A DNA stretch of 64,000 bases from Gymnopilus junonius (GCA_015501075.1 JADNYJ010000138.1:44490-108489); one strand, 5' to 3'. Counted from the stretch's first letter, positions 11,891 through 24,040 are shown. Numbers and translations: made by a program. Notes: generated from the letters alone by a model not told the origin.

Positions 11891-12875
11891 GGGTGCATGG
11901 CAGACTTGGAGGGGGGAGAATCTTTGTCAGTCTTGTCTGATGAACTTGTAGATGGCCATAATGGAGCATTCTGTGGAGGGAGGTACTGCTGGTAAGGGTT
12001 GTGGTGATGGTAATGGTGATGGCTGATTAGTGTTGTACAAATGCAATGGGTGTCCATATTCTTGGTCCTCCTGGACTCTGGACTCAAGGACCAGTGGCAG
12101 AGCAAACAGGCAATGGTCCTGATATGGCAATAACAGTGAGAGCGAGAAGAGAGATGCAGGGGGCATGGCAGCAGACTGGACATGATCAGAGTAAGGGTTG
12201 CAGGTTGAAGCTTTTTGCTCCACTGGATGCAGGCACACAGGATGTGCCCGTTGGATGAGGTGGGAGCATGGCTTGAGGCCAAGGAATGGCAGTAAAAGAG
12301 AAGCAGCAGTGGGAGAGAGACGATGAGGAGACAGAGAGCTAGAGGATGGGAGACATCGTGGAGTGGTGAGGGTGAATGGGAGGGTGAAGGGAAGCGAGCT
12401 GCCAGTGAGGGAGGTAGTCACAGTGAGATCTAAGATGAAAGAAAGCATCAGCACATCATTTTCATATCAAGTAAACTTTCATTCCAACTCTTACCTTCTC
12501 TGATCTCTTCCAGATCTCCTCCAATTGACCATTGCCAGTCCACCACATTGTCTTGTTCCTTGACAGAGACCGATGGCTTCCTTCAATATCCAACAACCTG
12601 GTAGAACCAATATCCATGATGCCAGGAATGGCCTGTGAGTGGAGGAGCAGATTGTGGGATGGCATTGTTGGGCATAGGGAAAGCAGGGGGAGATACTTAG
12701 GCCCTGAAGCTTGGAGGGGGGCTTCTGGGCCACTTCAGCCTTTGGTGCATGGGTAGAGGAGTTGAGGGAGTGGGAAAGTTGAGATATCAAGTCAATTTAC
12801 ACTCTCAACTTTCCCAGAGGGAGTGGTCAACAATGAAGGAGAGATCAACACAGATACAACTGATGCAACTGAGAA
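11891..12875 (-). other. Pro/Ser-rich remnant upstream of EPL1 part
   Basis: Minus-strand frames here are Pro/His-rich (NQPSPLPSPQPLPAVPPST near 12,000) and shift frame; a GT-type donor (GTAAGAGTTGG) follows EEIWKRSEK near 12,495. The part at 12,692-12,905 is a diverged copy of 7,145-7,400. It may be upstream exons of the EPL1 remnant or an unrelated fragment. I could not match it to the EPL1 N-terminus, so no product is called. Confidence 0.3.
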
Positions 12876-12949
12876 GTGAAAGGTACAGTCACATGGACTT
12901 ACTTCATGCATCGGGATGGCTTACATGAACAGAACCCCCTAAGTACATC

Positions 12950-15900
12950 TCTTCATTGTATGGCATCCCTTGTTCTCTTAGCTTCTGATGTTGCTGCTAT
13001 TGTCTCCACTCTCTCCAATCCTTTGCAAGCCAGTGGGCCTGAACTGTCTCATCACATTGCTCTTGCTATGAAATTTGAGCATGCTTTTAGCTCCAACTCA
13101 GCCAATTTAAATCCTCCAGCCATTTCCTTTTCCAATTCTAATGCCATGAACTTGCTTCTTGGACCCCAGGTACATCATCATCTGAGAATCTAATCTTGTG
13201 TTGCAATGTCTGACATGTGTAATAGACAGCTTGTCATTTCTCCAGTCAACTCTCACCCAGAGTTATGGGGATGATGGTCCTTTCCCTTTGCCAGGTGACA
13301 GTGCCAATTCTTCATTGTTGACAGCCAATGCACTTCACTATGCTTCTCTGGCACCTCATGTGATCCCCCCCACTCATCTGCCCATGATTTCTTCTTGGAG
13401 CTGGTCTTCTCTGAGTGTGAACGCCTCCACCTCCATCTCTCAAAATCTTGCTTGCAATAAGTTTCTGAATTCCTTCACCAATGACAATCTCTTTGGTACT
13501 GAGGACCATGATCCATCAGGCTTTCCAAACAATGCATCACATTTGCAAAGCTTTAACTCTTTACTGCTGAATGCTAGTATTCCAGACCAGACAGTGCAGG
13601 TTGCCCCACTACTTGACATCAATTCATTATATCCCCCATCGACAGTGCCTTCCCCATTCACCAATCCCTTTCACTTGGATTCTCCAAGTATGCCTTGGTG
13701 GCCAGTCACTAGTGCAGGACCTTGGTCAACTCATTCACCCATGGAGGCTATATCAAGTGCACACCCTGCTGAAGCATCAGGCTCTCCAAGCCAAGAGCAA
13801 GGGCATCGTGGCAGTTCAGAGGAACTCATGAATTGGATGAATGATGATGCACCTCCAGGCCATAATGGAGGTGGTGATGGTGGCAGTGGGGGCAGTGGTG
13901 ATGGAGGAGGTGGTAATGGAGGAGGTGGAGCTGGAGGAGGAGGTTGGGGTTGGGGAGGTTTGGGCAGGGGTTGGGGAGGTTTGGGTGGTGGTGGCAGAGG
14001 AGGTGGCAGAGGAGGTGGTGGTGGCGGTGGTGGCAGTGGTCCTTGGCTACCCCCCAGAGATCATTGTGGTATATCTCATGGAGGCAAAGCCTTGCAGAAT
14101 TGTCAGTCACAACAATGTGCAGAGGATTGGGGCCAGGATCATGCCCCTAATGATGCAGCTATCAATCAGTTGCTTAACCCTGTCAAGCAACCTGGACCAT
14201 TAGTCAGATCTCAAGATGAGGAAGCTGAGGAAAATGCTTCTGGGAACCCCAGCGATGCACCACCTGGCAACAGTCATCCAAGGCAGTGCAGAAGTCCTCT
14301 GACTTACTCAGCTGCAAGTAGCATCCCACAGGCAGAGGAACCTCCTCCCTCAATGCCACTTCGACAGTTCTTCACCTCAGTTTTTAATGTGGCTGAACTC
14401 TGCGGTGCTCAACCTTTGACCTCAGCTCAGCTCAAAAGAAAGGTGGTATAATCGGGCTACCTGAAGATGTCCTTCGTCTTCTTTCAGCGCAGGCTTCAGC
14501 ACACGATATCATGCCTTTCTTTAATGGCATCAACAATGCACCCAAGGTGCTGACCTGATCGGGAAGATGCTACACTTTGCTAATGCTTGTGCGGCAGTTG
14601 ATCAATCAGAAGTGCTTCTTCAATTGGTTTATTATCTCAACATGATGAAGTTTGCATGTTTAGTACAAAGGTAAGCTTTTTTGGTTTGTCTTATATAACA
14701 AAATTAGAGATCTCATTCTTCAATAGATATATGGATAGTCATCCAGGGTACACTATGAGTCATGTTTGGGATGAGCTCGAACCACTTACCAAACTGTCAA
14801 GAGACAAATTTCATACTTACCTTGCACATGGTATTATTACAATCAGATTGGCTGGTGCTGGTATTTTTTTCCTTTCCATTCAAAGCTGAGTTGTATGTCT
14901 GACACACAGCAGGGTCTATCTACCTTCTCGTTCTCATTTCATGTGCTCAGACAAAGACCCATCTTCTCCACATTGATGGTACAACAATTGGAATCATGGC
15001 TAGATTTATTTGCTTTCCCTCCAGTAAGTTTTCTTCTTCTTTTCAATTGCAATGTAGGCATTATTTATTCCCTCGCTAGGCTCCCCTCTTGGTAACATGG
15101 TCAAGAAGATCCTTATTCCTAAGATTGCTTACCTTCACAGGAAGTACCCTTTACAGATGACAGTATTCTTTCCAACAGAATTCCTACAAAGCTTTTATCA
15201 GACTCAAGATATCAATTGTATGGATCTCATTAAAATGGACAACATTTTTTGATAGCTTTGGTTTATTCAAGTAAGTTAGCTACTATGTTTTTTCCATCTC
15301 TGTTTTCTGAGAAGTTCATGTTCTTTGCTAGTGACTTCATCAAGGCCAGAGACTGGAACAGTTGGGGAGAATGTGTGCTAGACATTGCCTTACCCAGTCA
15401 CTCACTCAACCTCCTCAATACCGCAATGTTTACCCCAATAGATTTTTCTGCCACAGCCACTGCTGCTAGGTTGGTTTCTCCTGCAAGGCAGCACAATGTT
15501 TCTGCATACCTGCCAACACCTCCTAGGGACACAGCTCCTCTTGCAAGAGAGCCTTCTAATATAGAATCAACAAATGATGAGCTGTTTTTAAATCCTCCAA
15601 ATTGGCACTCACCTATGTCCCATGGCAGTCTGGAGACTTTTAGAGTCAATTTCAAAGCAGACAGAGTATATAATACCAAGATACAGTATCCTAGGGATCC
15701 AGTTGGGAGATTCAATGAAATGAAACTTCAAAGAAGCCTTGCAAGTCATGCTGCCTGGGCTCTTGACCTGGAGGACTTCAAGCGAAAGGTAAGTTTTTAT
15801 GTATATATGTGTCATTTTGCTTTTTTGAATTGGAATTTAGTTTCATAAACAGCTCACTTCTGGACAATGCCCAAATCTCCAAACCTATCTTGGTCTCAAT

Positions 15901-16893
15901 ACAACTCATCTTGAAGGGTATGTTGTGTTCTCCTGCATTTACTTCAATGTTTTTACCTCTTGAAAGGAAAATGTTATGAATCAACAACTCTAGTGATGAA
16001 CTGTTGACGATGGTCCTTCCCAACATGCCAGAATCCATGTGAGAAACTCTTCTCGATAAAGTGGAATTCATTTTAACTAACCAACTGCATTTCATCAATA
16101 CTTTGGAAGAAGGCATTTCTAATACCTTTGAGGCCCTTCACTGTTGATACTATGCAAAGTTTGGAACAAAGGTACGACATTAGAACCTGGAGCATTGAAT
16201 CTACATCAAACATCTGAAGGGTTACGGTACTCTGCCAAATGCTGATCCGTCAACGCTGCAGTGGGATGGTCAAAAATGAGTTAATTCTAGCCTGAATGTT
16301 CCTCATCTAAGCCAAGAGGCCAAGGTTAATGATGAAATATACAAGATGCTATCTGATGTGTTTGAGCCAGTATTCAAATGGATTCATGACCTGGTGAGTT
16401 TCATTTCTCTATCTTGGGATGAAGTTCCTGATCATTTTTATAGCTTAGAGAACTCCTCCCTGATGCATTCAAAGAGTTGTCGATCTTTGTCGATATGCTT
16501 CCAAACTGTGGTATCTCACCTGTCTATCCTTTTGGTGGCTATGTATTGAATATCAATGTCTCCACAAGAATTCACAGAGACATGGGAGATAAGGATATCT
16601 GCCTTGTTCTTGTTATATCCAGTGACAATTGTCGAGGTGGCAAGTTGGTCTTGATGGAACCAGGGCTTGTTTTAAAGCTCAGGAATGGTGATATGGTAAT
16701 ATTTCCTTCTAGGAATATTATTCACTTTAATCTGCACTTCTGTAGAAAAAGAGTGTCACTTGTCTTCCACACTGATAAATGTTCCAAAGGCTGGGTGGTG
16801 GATGCGAATGGATGTAAGGATACCAAAACCTTTCACTGGAGTAGAGATGGTCATCATGATGAGGAATCTGATGTAGATTCAGAGGAGGATTAG
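12950..16893 (+). pseudogene. TET/JBP-type 2-oxoglutarate/Fe(II) dioxygenase gene, decayed
   Basis: TET/JBP enzymes oxidise 5-methylcytosine in DNA. The C-terminal catalytic domain is open at 16,477-16,893: the Fe-binding HxD lies in NVSTRIHRDMGDKD, the jelly-roll GG turn in CRGGKLVLMEPG, the distal His in SRNIIHFNLHF and the 2-oxoglutarate Arg in KRVSLVFHTD. Upstream are a Ser/Pro-rich part, a Gly-rich run (about 13,860-14,040) and a conserved fungal N-terminal region in several exons (GLPEDVLRLLSAQ near 14,455; RYMDSHPGYT near 14,725; AQTKTHLLHIDGTT near 14,950). GT-AG introns remain, for example near 13,170-13,224, 14,670-14,725, 15,789-15,850 and 16,394-16,449. A frameshift near 14,440 and several stops at 16,030-16,280, mostly TGA where CGA fits, mark it as dead. 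It reads towards the intact gene at 17,095. Confidence 0.85.
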
Positions 16894-17094
16894 ATACTTA
16901 TTACAACCACATAATTTCTATTAATGTCACATAATATGTTAATGTTCCACTGATTTTTAAAGCCAATTCAGATTTACCATCTCACATGATCTTTTTTAAA
17001 ACTAAACTTGTGCTCTACAGTTTGTGCATCTTTTATTCTTTCATACCTTCCATCCTCTCTTCCTTCCCTTATCTTTTACATCAACTTTCACACA

Positions 17095-19251
17095 ATGACT
17101 GTGACCAGGAGAGGAGCTGCTGAGGCCATGTCTACTGGGTCTCCTGATGTGTCAGAAGAGGAAAGCACCACTGCTGTGCCAGCAAAGCATAAAGCAAGCT
17201 CTATGGCAACCAAAGGTACTTGCTACTTCTCTTGGACCATACATATTTTATTTTCTATATTAGGGACCCAAGGAGCATCCTCCCAAGGAAAAGCCACATC
17301 TTCTTCTGCTTCCAAATCTAAGAAGGCACTGACAGTTTCCCCAGAGCAATATGCAGAGTTTCTAAAATTCCAGAAGGCTCAGCAAAAAGGTGGAGCTAAG
17401 CAAAAGACTTCAGAAAAGGTGAAGAAAGCCCAAGAAGATCTGGGTATGTCATTCTATTCTCAAATACTTATTATCAAGAGTGACTATGATTTTTTCTTTT
17501 AGCAATACAGGCACGGAATAAAGCTCTCAGAGACAAAGAAGATTCTGGTAATGAAGAAGACAACAAGGATGATGATGGCACTCCAGCCTTGAAGAGGACT
17601 CGTCAACTATTGAGTGATGATGAAGCCTCATTTGCTCAGGAACTTGCCAATGCCAACAATGCTGTACCTGGCATTCCAGAGTTTGCCAATGCAGGTGGGG
17701 AAGACACCGATGAAGATGCTGAAGAAGAAGATGCAGCCAAGGTTCAAGACAACACAGACAATGAAGAGGAAGACCAACCTGAAGAAATGGCTGCCGAAGC
17801 TGAAGGGCCTTCAGAAGAGACTGTGGCATGCACTGGCAATATAACACCTGGTGCTCTGGATGACAATAGGGTATAGTTTATATTCTACTTCTATTTACTG
17901 TCTGACATAATTGTCTTTAGATGGATAATAATGAAGCTAATGCCAACAAAGTCACAAAAGCAATGTCCAAGAAGGGATCTTCTAAGAAATCCAAAGGTCA
18001 AGAACATTCCGCAGGCTCATCCTCTGTGTCTTCTGCCTTGTCTAAGGTGCAAGCATCTGCCTCTTCCAAACCAAGTAGCTCTGCATCCACCACTGGCAAT
18101 GGCAAAGTCACTCGTGAGCATTTCATGTCTTCTGAAGTTCACATGCTAGCAGATTTGGCAAAGTCGTACCTCTACACCCAAGTCTGCTTTGGGAATTGGG
18201 TACTTGACTCTGATACCAATAAGATGGATTGGCTCTGGACTGTTATTGGAGAGACACCCACTGCCCTAGGTCCAGCCTCTCAGGCAACAGCAAATGCAGG
18301 TCTCCAAGCCATGGCCAAGGACAATGACATCAAGGGCAAACTACTTACCTATGTATGTTTCAATTGCCTTCTTTTAATGACACATGACAAATGCACAATT
18401 TTAGGTGTCATATGGCCAGACTATTTTATTCAATTCAATAATTATGAAGGCCCATCAGAAAGTTGCTGGATATTTTAATCTGTCCTGTGGATCAAGTGAT
18501 GATATTAAAGAGAAAGTGACATGGTTATTGACCACTTCCAACTTCCTCTATGGAGACCTGGATGTTAAGGTATGTTGCATTGTTAACGATGTGCTCATTC
18601 TAATTGCTTCTTTATTTTAGGTGAAGACATTGAATAGCTCAAAGCCCTTTGGGAATGCCTTCATCAAAGACCTAATCCAGGTGATCTGGTTTAATATGAC
18701 AAAAGGAGGGTCTAAGGCAGAGGCGATGACAAGAAAGCATATGCTCCAGCAGAAGGAGGTACCAATAACAATTGTCATCCTAGTCATTGTAGCTGTGGGC
18801 TGTCTTTTGACCCTCCATCTTTATCAGTACTCATTCTAGCCTTTACTTTTAGATTGAGCATAGTATTGGTGAATATTGTGGAGGTAGTGGGTGCGTCTTA
18901 ACTCACTTTCGAGAACCTCAAATCAGAGCAAGGTATAATCATTCAACTTTTATCTATGCATTGCTTATAATGCTCCATTTACTAGGTTCATTTATCACTT
19001 CAAGACTTGGAAAGGCCTAGTGAAGAAATCCAAGAAATGGACGGATATGTATGCATCGACAATATTCAAGATAATCTTGTGGGATTTTTGGTTGTCTTCA
19101 TGAATTTGTTTTCTGACTTGTCTTTAGGCAATCATGCAGTGACTTGTCACATCTTCTTGAAGATGAAGATGAAGTCAATGAGGAAGAGATCAAGGACGTC
19201 AACACCACCGATCTTGACAATATTGCAGACAATGGAATGGATATCTTTTAA
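17095..19251 (+). CDS. intact nine-exon gene, DUF6532-like
   Basis: A continuous frame of roughly 570 codons is obtained by removing eight GT-AG introns (near 17,216, 17,444, 17,870, 18,353, 18,571, 18,769, 18,936 and 19,079). The start ATG at 17,095 opens MTVTRRGAAEAMSTGSPDV. The N-terminal half is disordered, rich in Ser, Lys and acidic residues (DEDAEEEDAAKV; KKGSSKKSKGQ), as in nuclear proteins. The second half is globular (HFMSSEVHMLADLAKSYLY; PFGNAFIKDLIQVIWF; IEHSIGEYCGG; IYHFKTWKGLVKKSKKW), a layout like the basidiomycete family DUF6532, whose function is unknown. It ends in an acidic tail (LLEDEDEVNEEE). It lies about 200 bases downstream of the TET/JBP remnant in the same direction. 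No stop or frameshift was found despite the CpG-poor setting. The family assignment is tentative. Confidence 0.7.
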
Positions 19252-19474
19252 CAGCCACTGGGCCCACCAGTCAGGCTAGTATTTGTATACTATTTCTTCT
19301 ATCCATCTGTTGATAATTACTGCTTGTCTGTCCCTGCCACATCACCTCCCCATGTTGTCCTGCTTGCTTCTCTATCTTATGTTCTGCTCTGGGCTATGCT
19401 TTGCTCTATTCTTTGAGATGCTATTCAATCATTATGCCCATTATTTAATACCAGCAATCAATTAATTTTGAAAA

Positions 19475-19735
19475 GAGCATCAGAGCATCACAGTGAATCT
19501 GAGAGCATCACAGAGCTAAATAATAAATGTAAATCTGGTTAATCTGACCAGGTGTGTGGAGCATTACAGAGCATCCTGGGTTAACTCAGAGCATCCCAGA
19601 GAAAAGGGTCCAAAAACAACTTGGAGGTGGGATGCTCTGGGATGCTTTGGGCTGAAGGGCGCTCTGGGATGCTCTGAGCTTCTCTCAGAATCTTTCACAT
19701 TCTCTGGTTTAACCCCAGAGCCTAGAGTGTTTTTC
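19475..19735. repeat. AGAGCATC / GATGCTCT inverted-word repeat
   Basis: The left half carries many AGAGCATC-type words (near 19,476, 19,484, 19,502, 19,568, 19,590) and the right half the reverse complement (GGATGCTCTGGGATGCT at 19,630, GGGATGCTCTGAG at 19,667). The two halves could fold into an imperfect hairpin around the central AAAAACAACTT. It resembles a fold-back or MITE-like unit. It directly abuts the truncated left end of the gypsy element and may mark a rearrangement junction. A weaker relative lies near 1,400-1,445. Confidence 0.5.
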
Positions 19736-19740
19736 CAGAT

Positions 19741-22700
19741 GTCTGCTGCCTACACCTCCATTATTGGAACCTCTGACCCCTCTGCTTCCTCTGCCAACTC
19801 CTACAGTTACACCTCTGACACCTCTGATCTCTGTAGCATCTTCTGATGTGCCTCGCATCTCACTAATCAATGCAGCTGCTTTTGCAAGAGCATGCATGCA
19901 AGTTACCTGGTGCTCAAAGTCTCATGGTTCACCTCTCTGATCCCATCATCTCCGCCCATGCTGCTTCTGTCTCTGACAAAGTGCCTGATCTGTCTAGTAT
20001 TCCTCCTGAATACCATGACTTTGCAGATGTCTTCAGTAAATCTAAAGCTGAAATGCTCACACCCCATTGACCTTACGACCTCAAGGTCAATCTTGAACCT
20101 GGCACTTCCCCTCCTGTTGGAAATATGTACTCCCTTTCACAATCTGAACTTCAATCCCTCTGAGAATTTATTGACGAGCACCTCCGAATCGGTTTCATTC
20201 AACCTTCAACCTCTCTGCATGGTGCTCCGATCTTTTTCATTCACAAAAAGGATGGATCATTACAACTTTGTGTCAACTTTAGAGGTTTAAACAAGATCAT
20301 GAAGAAAGACTGATATCTGCTTCTGCTCATCTCCGACCTCCTGTCCACTGCTGCTAAAGCATGCATCTATATGGCTATTGACCTTCGACATGCCTATCAC
20401 CTAGTCCACATAGCAGAAGGCAACGAATGGAAAACAGCATTCCGAACATGCTATGGATCATTTGAATGGAATGTTATGCCATTTGGACTATCCAATGCAC
20501 CTGCCATTTTTCAACAGTTCATGAACAACATACTAAGTGATTTACTAGATGTGTCTGTCATTGTTTACCTTGATGACATTCTGATCTATTCTGATGATCC
20601 TACCCAGCATAAGGAACATGTCGCGAAGTCCTCTGATGTCTCTGGCAACATGGTCTGTATGCCGCTCTGACAAATGCAATTTCTCTATGAACACAGTTAA
20701 TTACCTTGGATTCATTCTTTCCCAGAAGGCCTCAAGATGGATGAAAGCAAGATCAAGACTATCCAAGATTGGCCAACCCAAGAAGATTAAGGATGTTCAA
20801 TCCTTTTTAGGTTTTGTGAATTTCTACCAATGATTTATCTCTGACTACTCTGACATCATTGTTCTGCTCACCTGACTCACAAGGAAAGGAACCCCTTGGC
20901 AATTCAATGACGCTGCTCAAAAAGCCTTCAACAAGCTCAAGAAAGCATTTACAACTGCTCTGATCCTCACTCACTGGGTTCCCAACTATCTGATTATTGT
21001 GGAAACTGATGCTTCTGACTATGCGCTTGGAGTGATCCTCTCCATCTGCACCTCTGACAATGAGATTCACCCTGTTGCATTTCACTCACATACTTTCACA
21101 GGTCCTGAAATCAACTATGACACCCATGACAAAGAACTACTAGCAATCTTCGATGCATTTAAAGTATGGTGACATTATCTGGAAGGCTCCACTGCTCCAA
21201 TTGATGTCATCACCAACCACAAGAATCTAACATATTTTGCAACTACCAAAGTTCTTACTCACTGACAAGCCCACTGGTCTGAATATCTCTGCCAATTCAA
21301 CCTCATCATCTGCTTCTGCCCTGGATGTCTCAGTATGAAACCTGACTCTTTAACTAGATGATGGGATGTCTACCCCAAAGGGGGAAATAGTGACTATGCA
21401 AGCATTAACCCAAGCAACTTCTGACCTATTTTCACCCAAGAACAACTCTCTGCATCCCTCCGTGCCACCCAACTCTTTGAACCCACCCTCCGTGCAGTAT
21501 CCCTCATGGACTCTGACCTATTCTGACATGACATCCTCACTGTGCTACCCTCTGACCCAGTTTACCTTGCTCACATGAAGGAACCAAAACCACACTGGTC
21601 CCTTGATCCAGATGGTTACCTCCATCATGAATCATGCATCTACATTCCTGATGCATCCAACCTCTGACTCCACATCCTCTGACACAAGCATGATCATATC
21701 CTCACTGGACACCCTGGACAAAATAAGAGAACTAGTCTCATCCTTTGTGAATACACCTGGCCTGGACTACAAGACTTTGTGAAGAAGTATTGCAAATTGT
21801 GTATGACATGTATGCATTCCAAACCTCAATGACACAAACCCTATGGATTGCTCAAACAGCTCCTGACTGACCACCTCCACTTACACCTCTGAAGACCTCA
21901 CCATGCTTTTCATCATTCATGTGTTCTCCAAGCACAGCATCCCCAAACACTTCACCTCTGACCATGGACCTGAATTCATCTCCCGCTTCTTCTGATCCTT
22001 AGGAAAAGCACTCAACATGAAACTCCATTTCACTTCCGGATACCATCCTGAAGGCAATGGCCAGACTGAATGTACTAATCAGACACTAGAGCAATACCTC
22101 CAAATTTATTGCAACTATCAGCAAGATAATTGGTCAAGCCTATTACCTCTTGCAGAGTTTGCTTACAACAATGCTCCTAGTGCTACTACTGGCATTTCAC
22201 CATTCTTCACTAATAAAGGTTACCACCCTAACATGGCTATCCACCCTGAATGTGACCTCGCCTCTGCTCACACTCACGATTTTGTTGTTGATCTAGATGA
22301 ATTACACAAAGAACTCAAGAATGCTATCACTGAATCACAAAAGCATTATCAAGTCTCCGCTGACCTCTGATGAACTCCGCCCCCTGACTTCCAAGTCAGA
22401 CAGCAAGCATTCATCAAAGCAAAGTTCTTCTGCACCACATGTCCCTCTAAGAAACTCTCTGAAAAATATTATGGTCCTTTCGATATCATCGCCAAAGCTG
22501 GCACACACTCTTTTACTTTACACTTCTGACTCCATGCACGGTGTTCACCCCATTTACCACATTTCTATGCTGGAACCATTTACTCCAAATGATATTCTGA
22601 ATCAGACTCAATCTCTGCCTCCACCTGTTGAAGTCAAAGGTGAAATCAAATATGAAATCACTGAAGTCCTGACTCCAAGCTTGATCAATGATGCAAGTGC

Positions 22701-22840
22701 AAGCTATTGTACTTGGTTGCTGGTTAGGTTATGAAGGCACCAATGAAGAACAATCCTGGCTCCCAGCTACTGAACTTGAACATGCCCGACCTCATCTCTG
22801 ACTTTCACTCTGCTTACCCTGACAAACCCAGACCCTTTCA
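19741..22840 (+). pseudogene. gypsy 1 pol: RT, RNase H, integrase, chromodomain
   Basis: The polyprotein reverse-transcribes and integrates the element. Recognisable are the linker (EYHDFADVFSKSKAEM near 20,010), RT with [16 protein letters not shown] and active site YLDDILIYS at about 20,566-20,592, RNase H (VETDASDYALGV near 20,998), the integrase zinc-binding region (near 21,690-21,830, ending CKLCMTCMHSKP), and integrase core text HPEGNGQTECTNQTLEQ near 22,045. The chromodomain remnant is near 22,730. Part of the integrase core, including the first catalytic Asp, seems deleted near 21,860. Stops repeatedly replace Arg: PH-stop-PYDL, KKD-stop-Y, SKPQ-stop-HKP, each TGA for CGA, and Pro CCG has become Leu CTG nearby. 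It cannot encode an active enzyme. Confidence 0.85.
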
Positions 22841-23368
22841 TCTCTCACTTAGCTTACAATTCACCAAAAACATCATTAACAAAAAAGACAAGTATATAGA
22901 AAAAAAAAAAACAAGAAAAAAAAAAAAAAAAAAACTCTAAAAACCACTATCTACTGATGAGCACGCTTTGCTGGTGCCTCATACATCCTCATTCCTTCCA
23001 ACCTCTGTCATCCTCATCCTCCTCCTCATCCTCCTCTGAATCTGATGACTCATCCCTTTTCCTCTTCAACACCTTAACCTCTCCCTCACTCTCACTCCTT
23101 GTTTCTGCATCTGACCTCTCCTCCTCCTGTTCACCCATCACTGCTCTGACTACCTCCTTCTCCAACTCCTCTGACTCCTCTGACTATCCACCTCAACTTC
23201 TTCCCTGATCTAAGGCTGCCAGACCCTCTCATACCTCCATTCAAGTACTCTGCTCTGTGTCAATCTCCTCCTGGTCTGATGGTATGTACTCCAATGCACT
23301 TGGCTCCGACAGTGCATATGGGGGATCTTGAATCCAGGACATGTCTTCCAACAAGTCCTGGATCTCCC

Positions 23369-24040
23369 TCAGGTATCAACAACATGCTTGATACCCAGCC
23401 CTTTCTGCACCTCCACTGTCATCTTGGACTTGGGCTTTGCTGCCCCCATTGCCTTGGCTGGTTGTACCTCTGACTCTGCCTGACCCTCCAACCTTGCAGC
23501 TCCTCTGCTGATATTGCAACCCTTGTGCTGCATTTGGCAGTGCTTGCATGATGCCACCTTGCTGGTACCCTCCCTAAAAACAAATCACAAGTCAATAATT
23601 AAATCATAACAAAGAAAAATAAAGACTGGGACTTACCTTGGCCATAGGCACTTCACCCCTGCCTGCATGCACTGAATGCAGATGACTCCAATCACTGCCT
23701 CATACACTCCGGCTGACTCCCATGTCGTGACCACTTTCTGCTGCATCGCAGCCACCTTCTCCTTTGGCTGCACCTTCTTCTTCCCCTTCATGGTTTTCCT
23801 CTACTCTGCCTCTGCTGCCTTCTCTGCCTCTGCTGCCTCCTCTGCCTCAGCCACCTTCTGTGCTTCTTCTGCCACCCATTCTGCCTCTGCATGCTCCTCT
23901 GCCTTCTGTCACTTCTGCTCCATCTGTTCTCACTTCCAATTAAGCTCCTCCCACTGGAGCATGAGTTTCTGCTCTTGTGTTTCCAGGTCCTTGAGATCCT
24001 CCAAGTCAGAATCAGTGTGCAACATATCAATGGGGGAGGT
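23369..24040 (-). pseudogene. antisense spliced gene in gypsy 1, Cys-cluster protein
   Basis: On the strand opposite to pol, between the chromodomain and the 3' LTR, a gene reads through two exons. Exon 1 (about 24,040-23,637) encodes acidic and coiled-coil-like text (DSDLEDLKDLETQEQKLML, then Ala/Glu-rich repeats and MKGKKKVQPKEKVAAMQQ) and ends CIQCMQAGVKCLWPR. A GT-AG intron of 63 bases (23,636-23,574) follows. Exon 2 continues CKHCQMQHKGCNISRGAA and stops at 23,369. The two CxxC...C clusters resemble a small zinc-binding module; this is inference. Three in-frame stops in exon 1 (two TGA fitting CGA) show decay. I recall similar hypothetical proteins in Agaricomycetes but know no function. 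The clean splice and Cys pattern argue against a chance frame. Confidence 0.6.

Noticed and set aside
13800..14050. Long Gly-rich run as a possible separate structural or RNA-binding protein
   Set aside because: It lies in one continuous frame with the Ser/Pro-rich start of the TET/JBP gene remnant and the overlapping Trp/Val-rich frames are shadows of the GGT/GGA repeats.
22890..22935. A-rich run as a poly(A) tail of a retroposed sequence
   Set aside because: It lies inside gypsy 1 between the chromodomain remnant and the antisense gene, without target duplications or an adjacent retrocopy.
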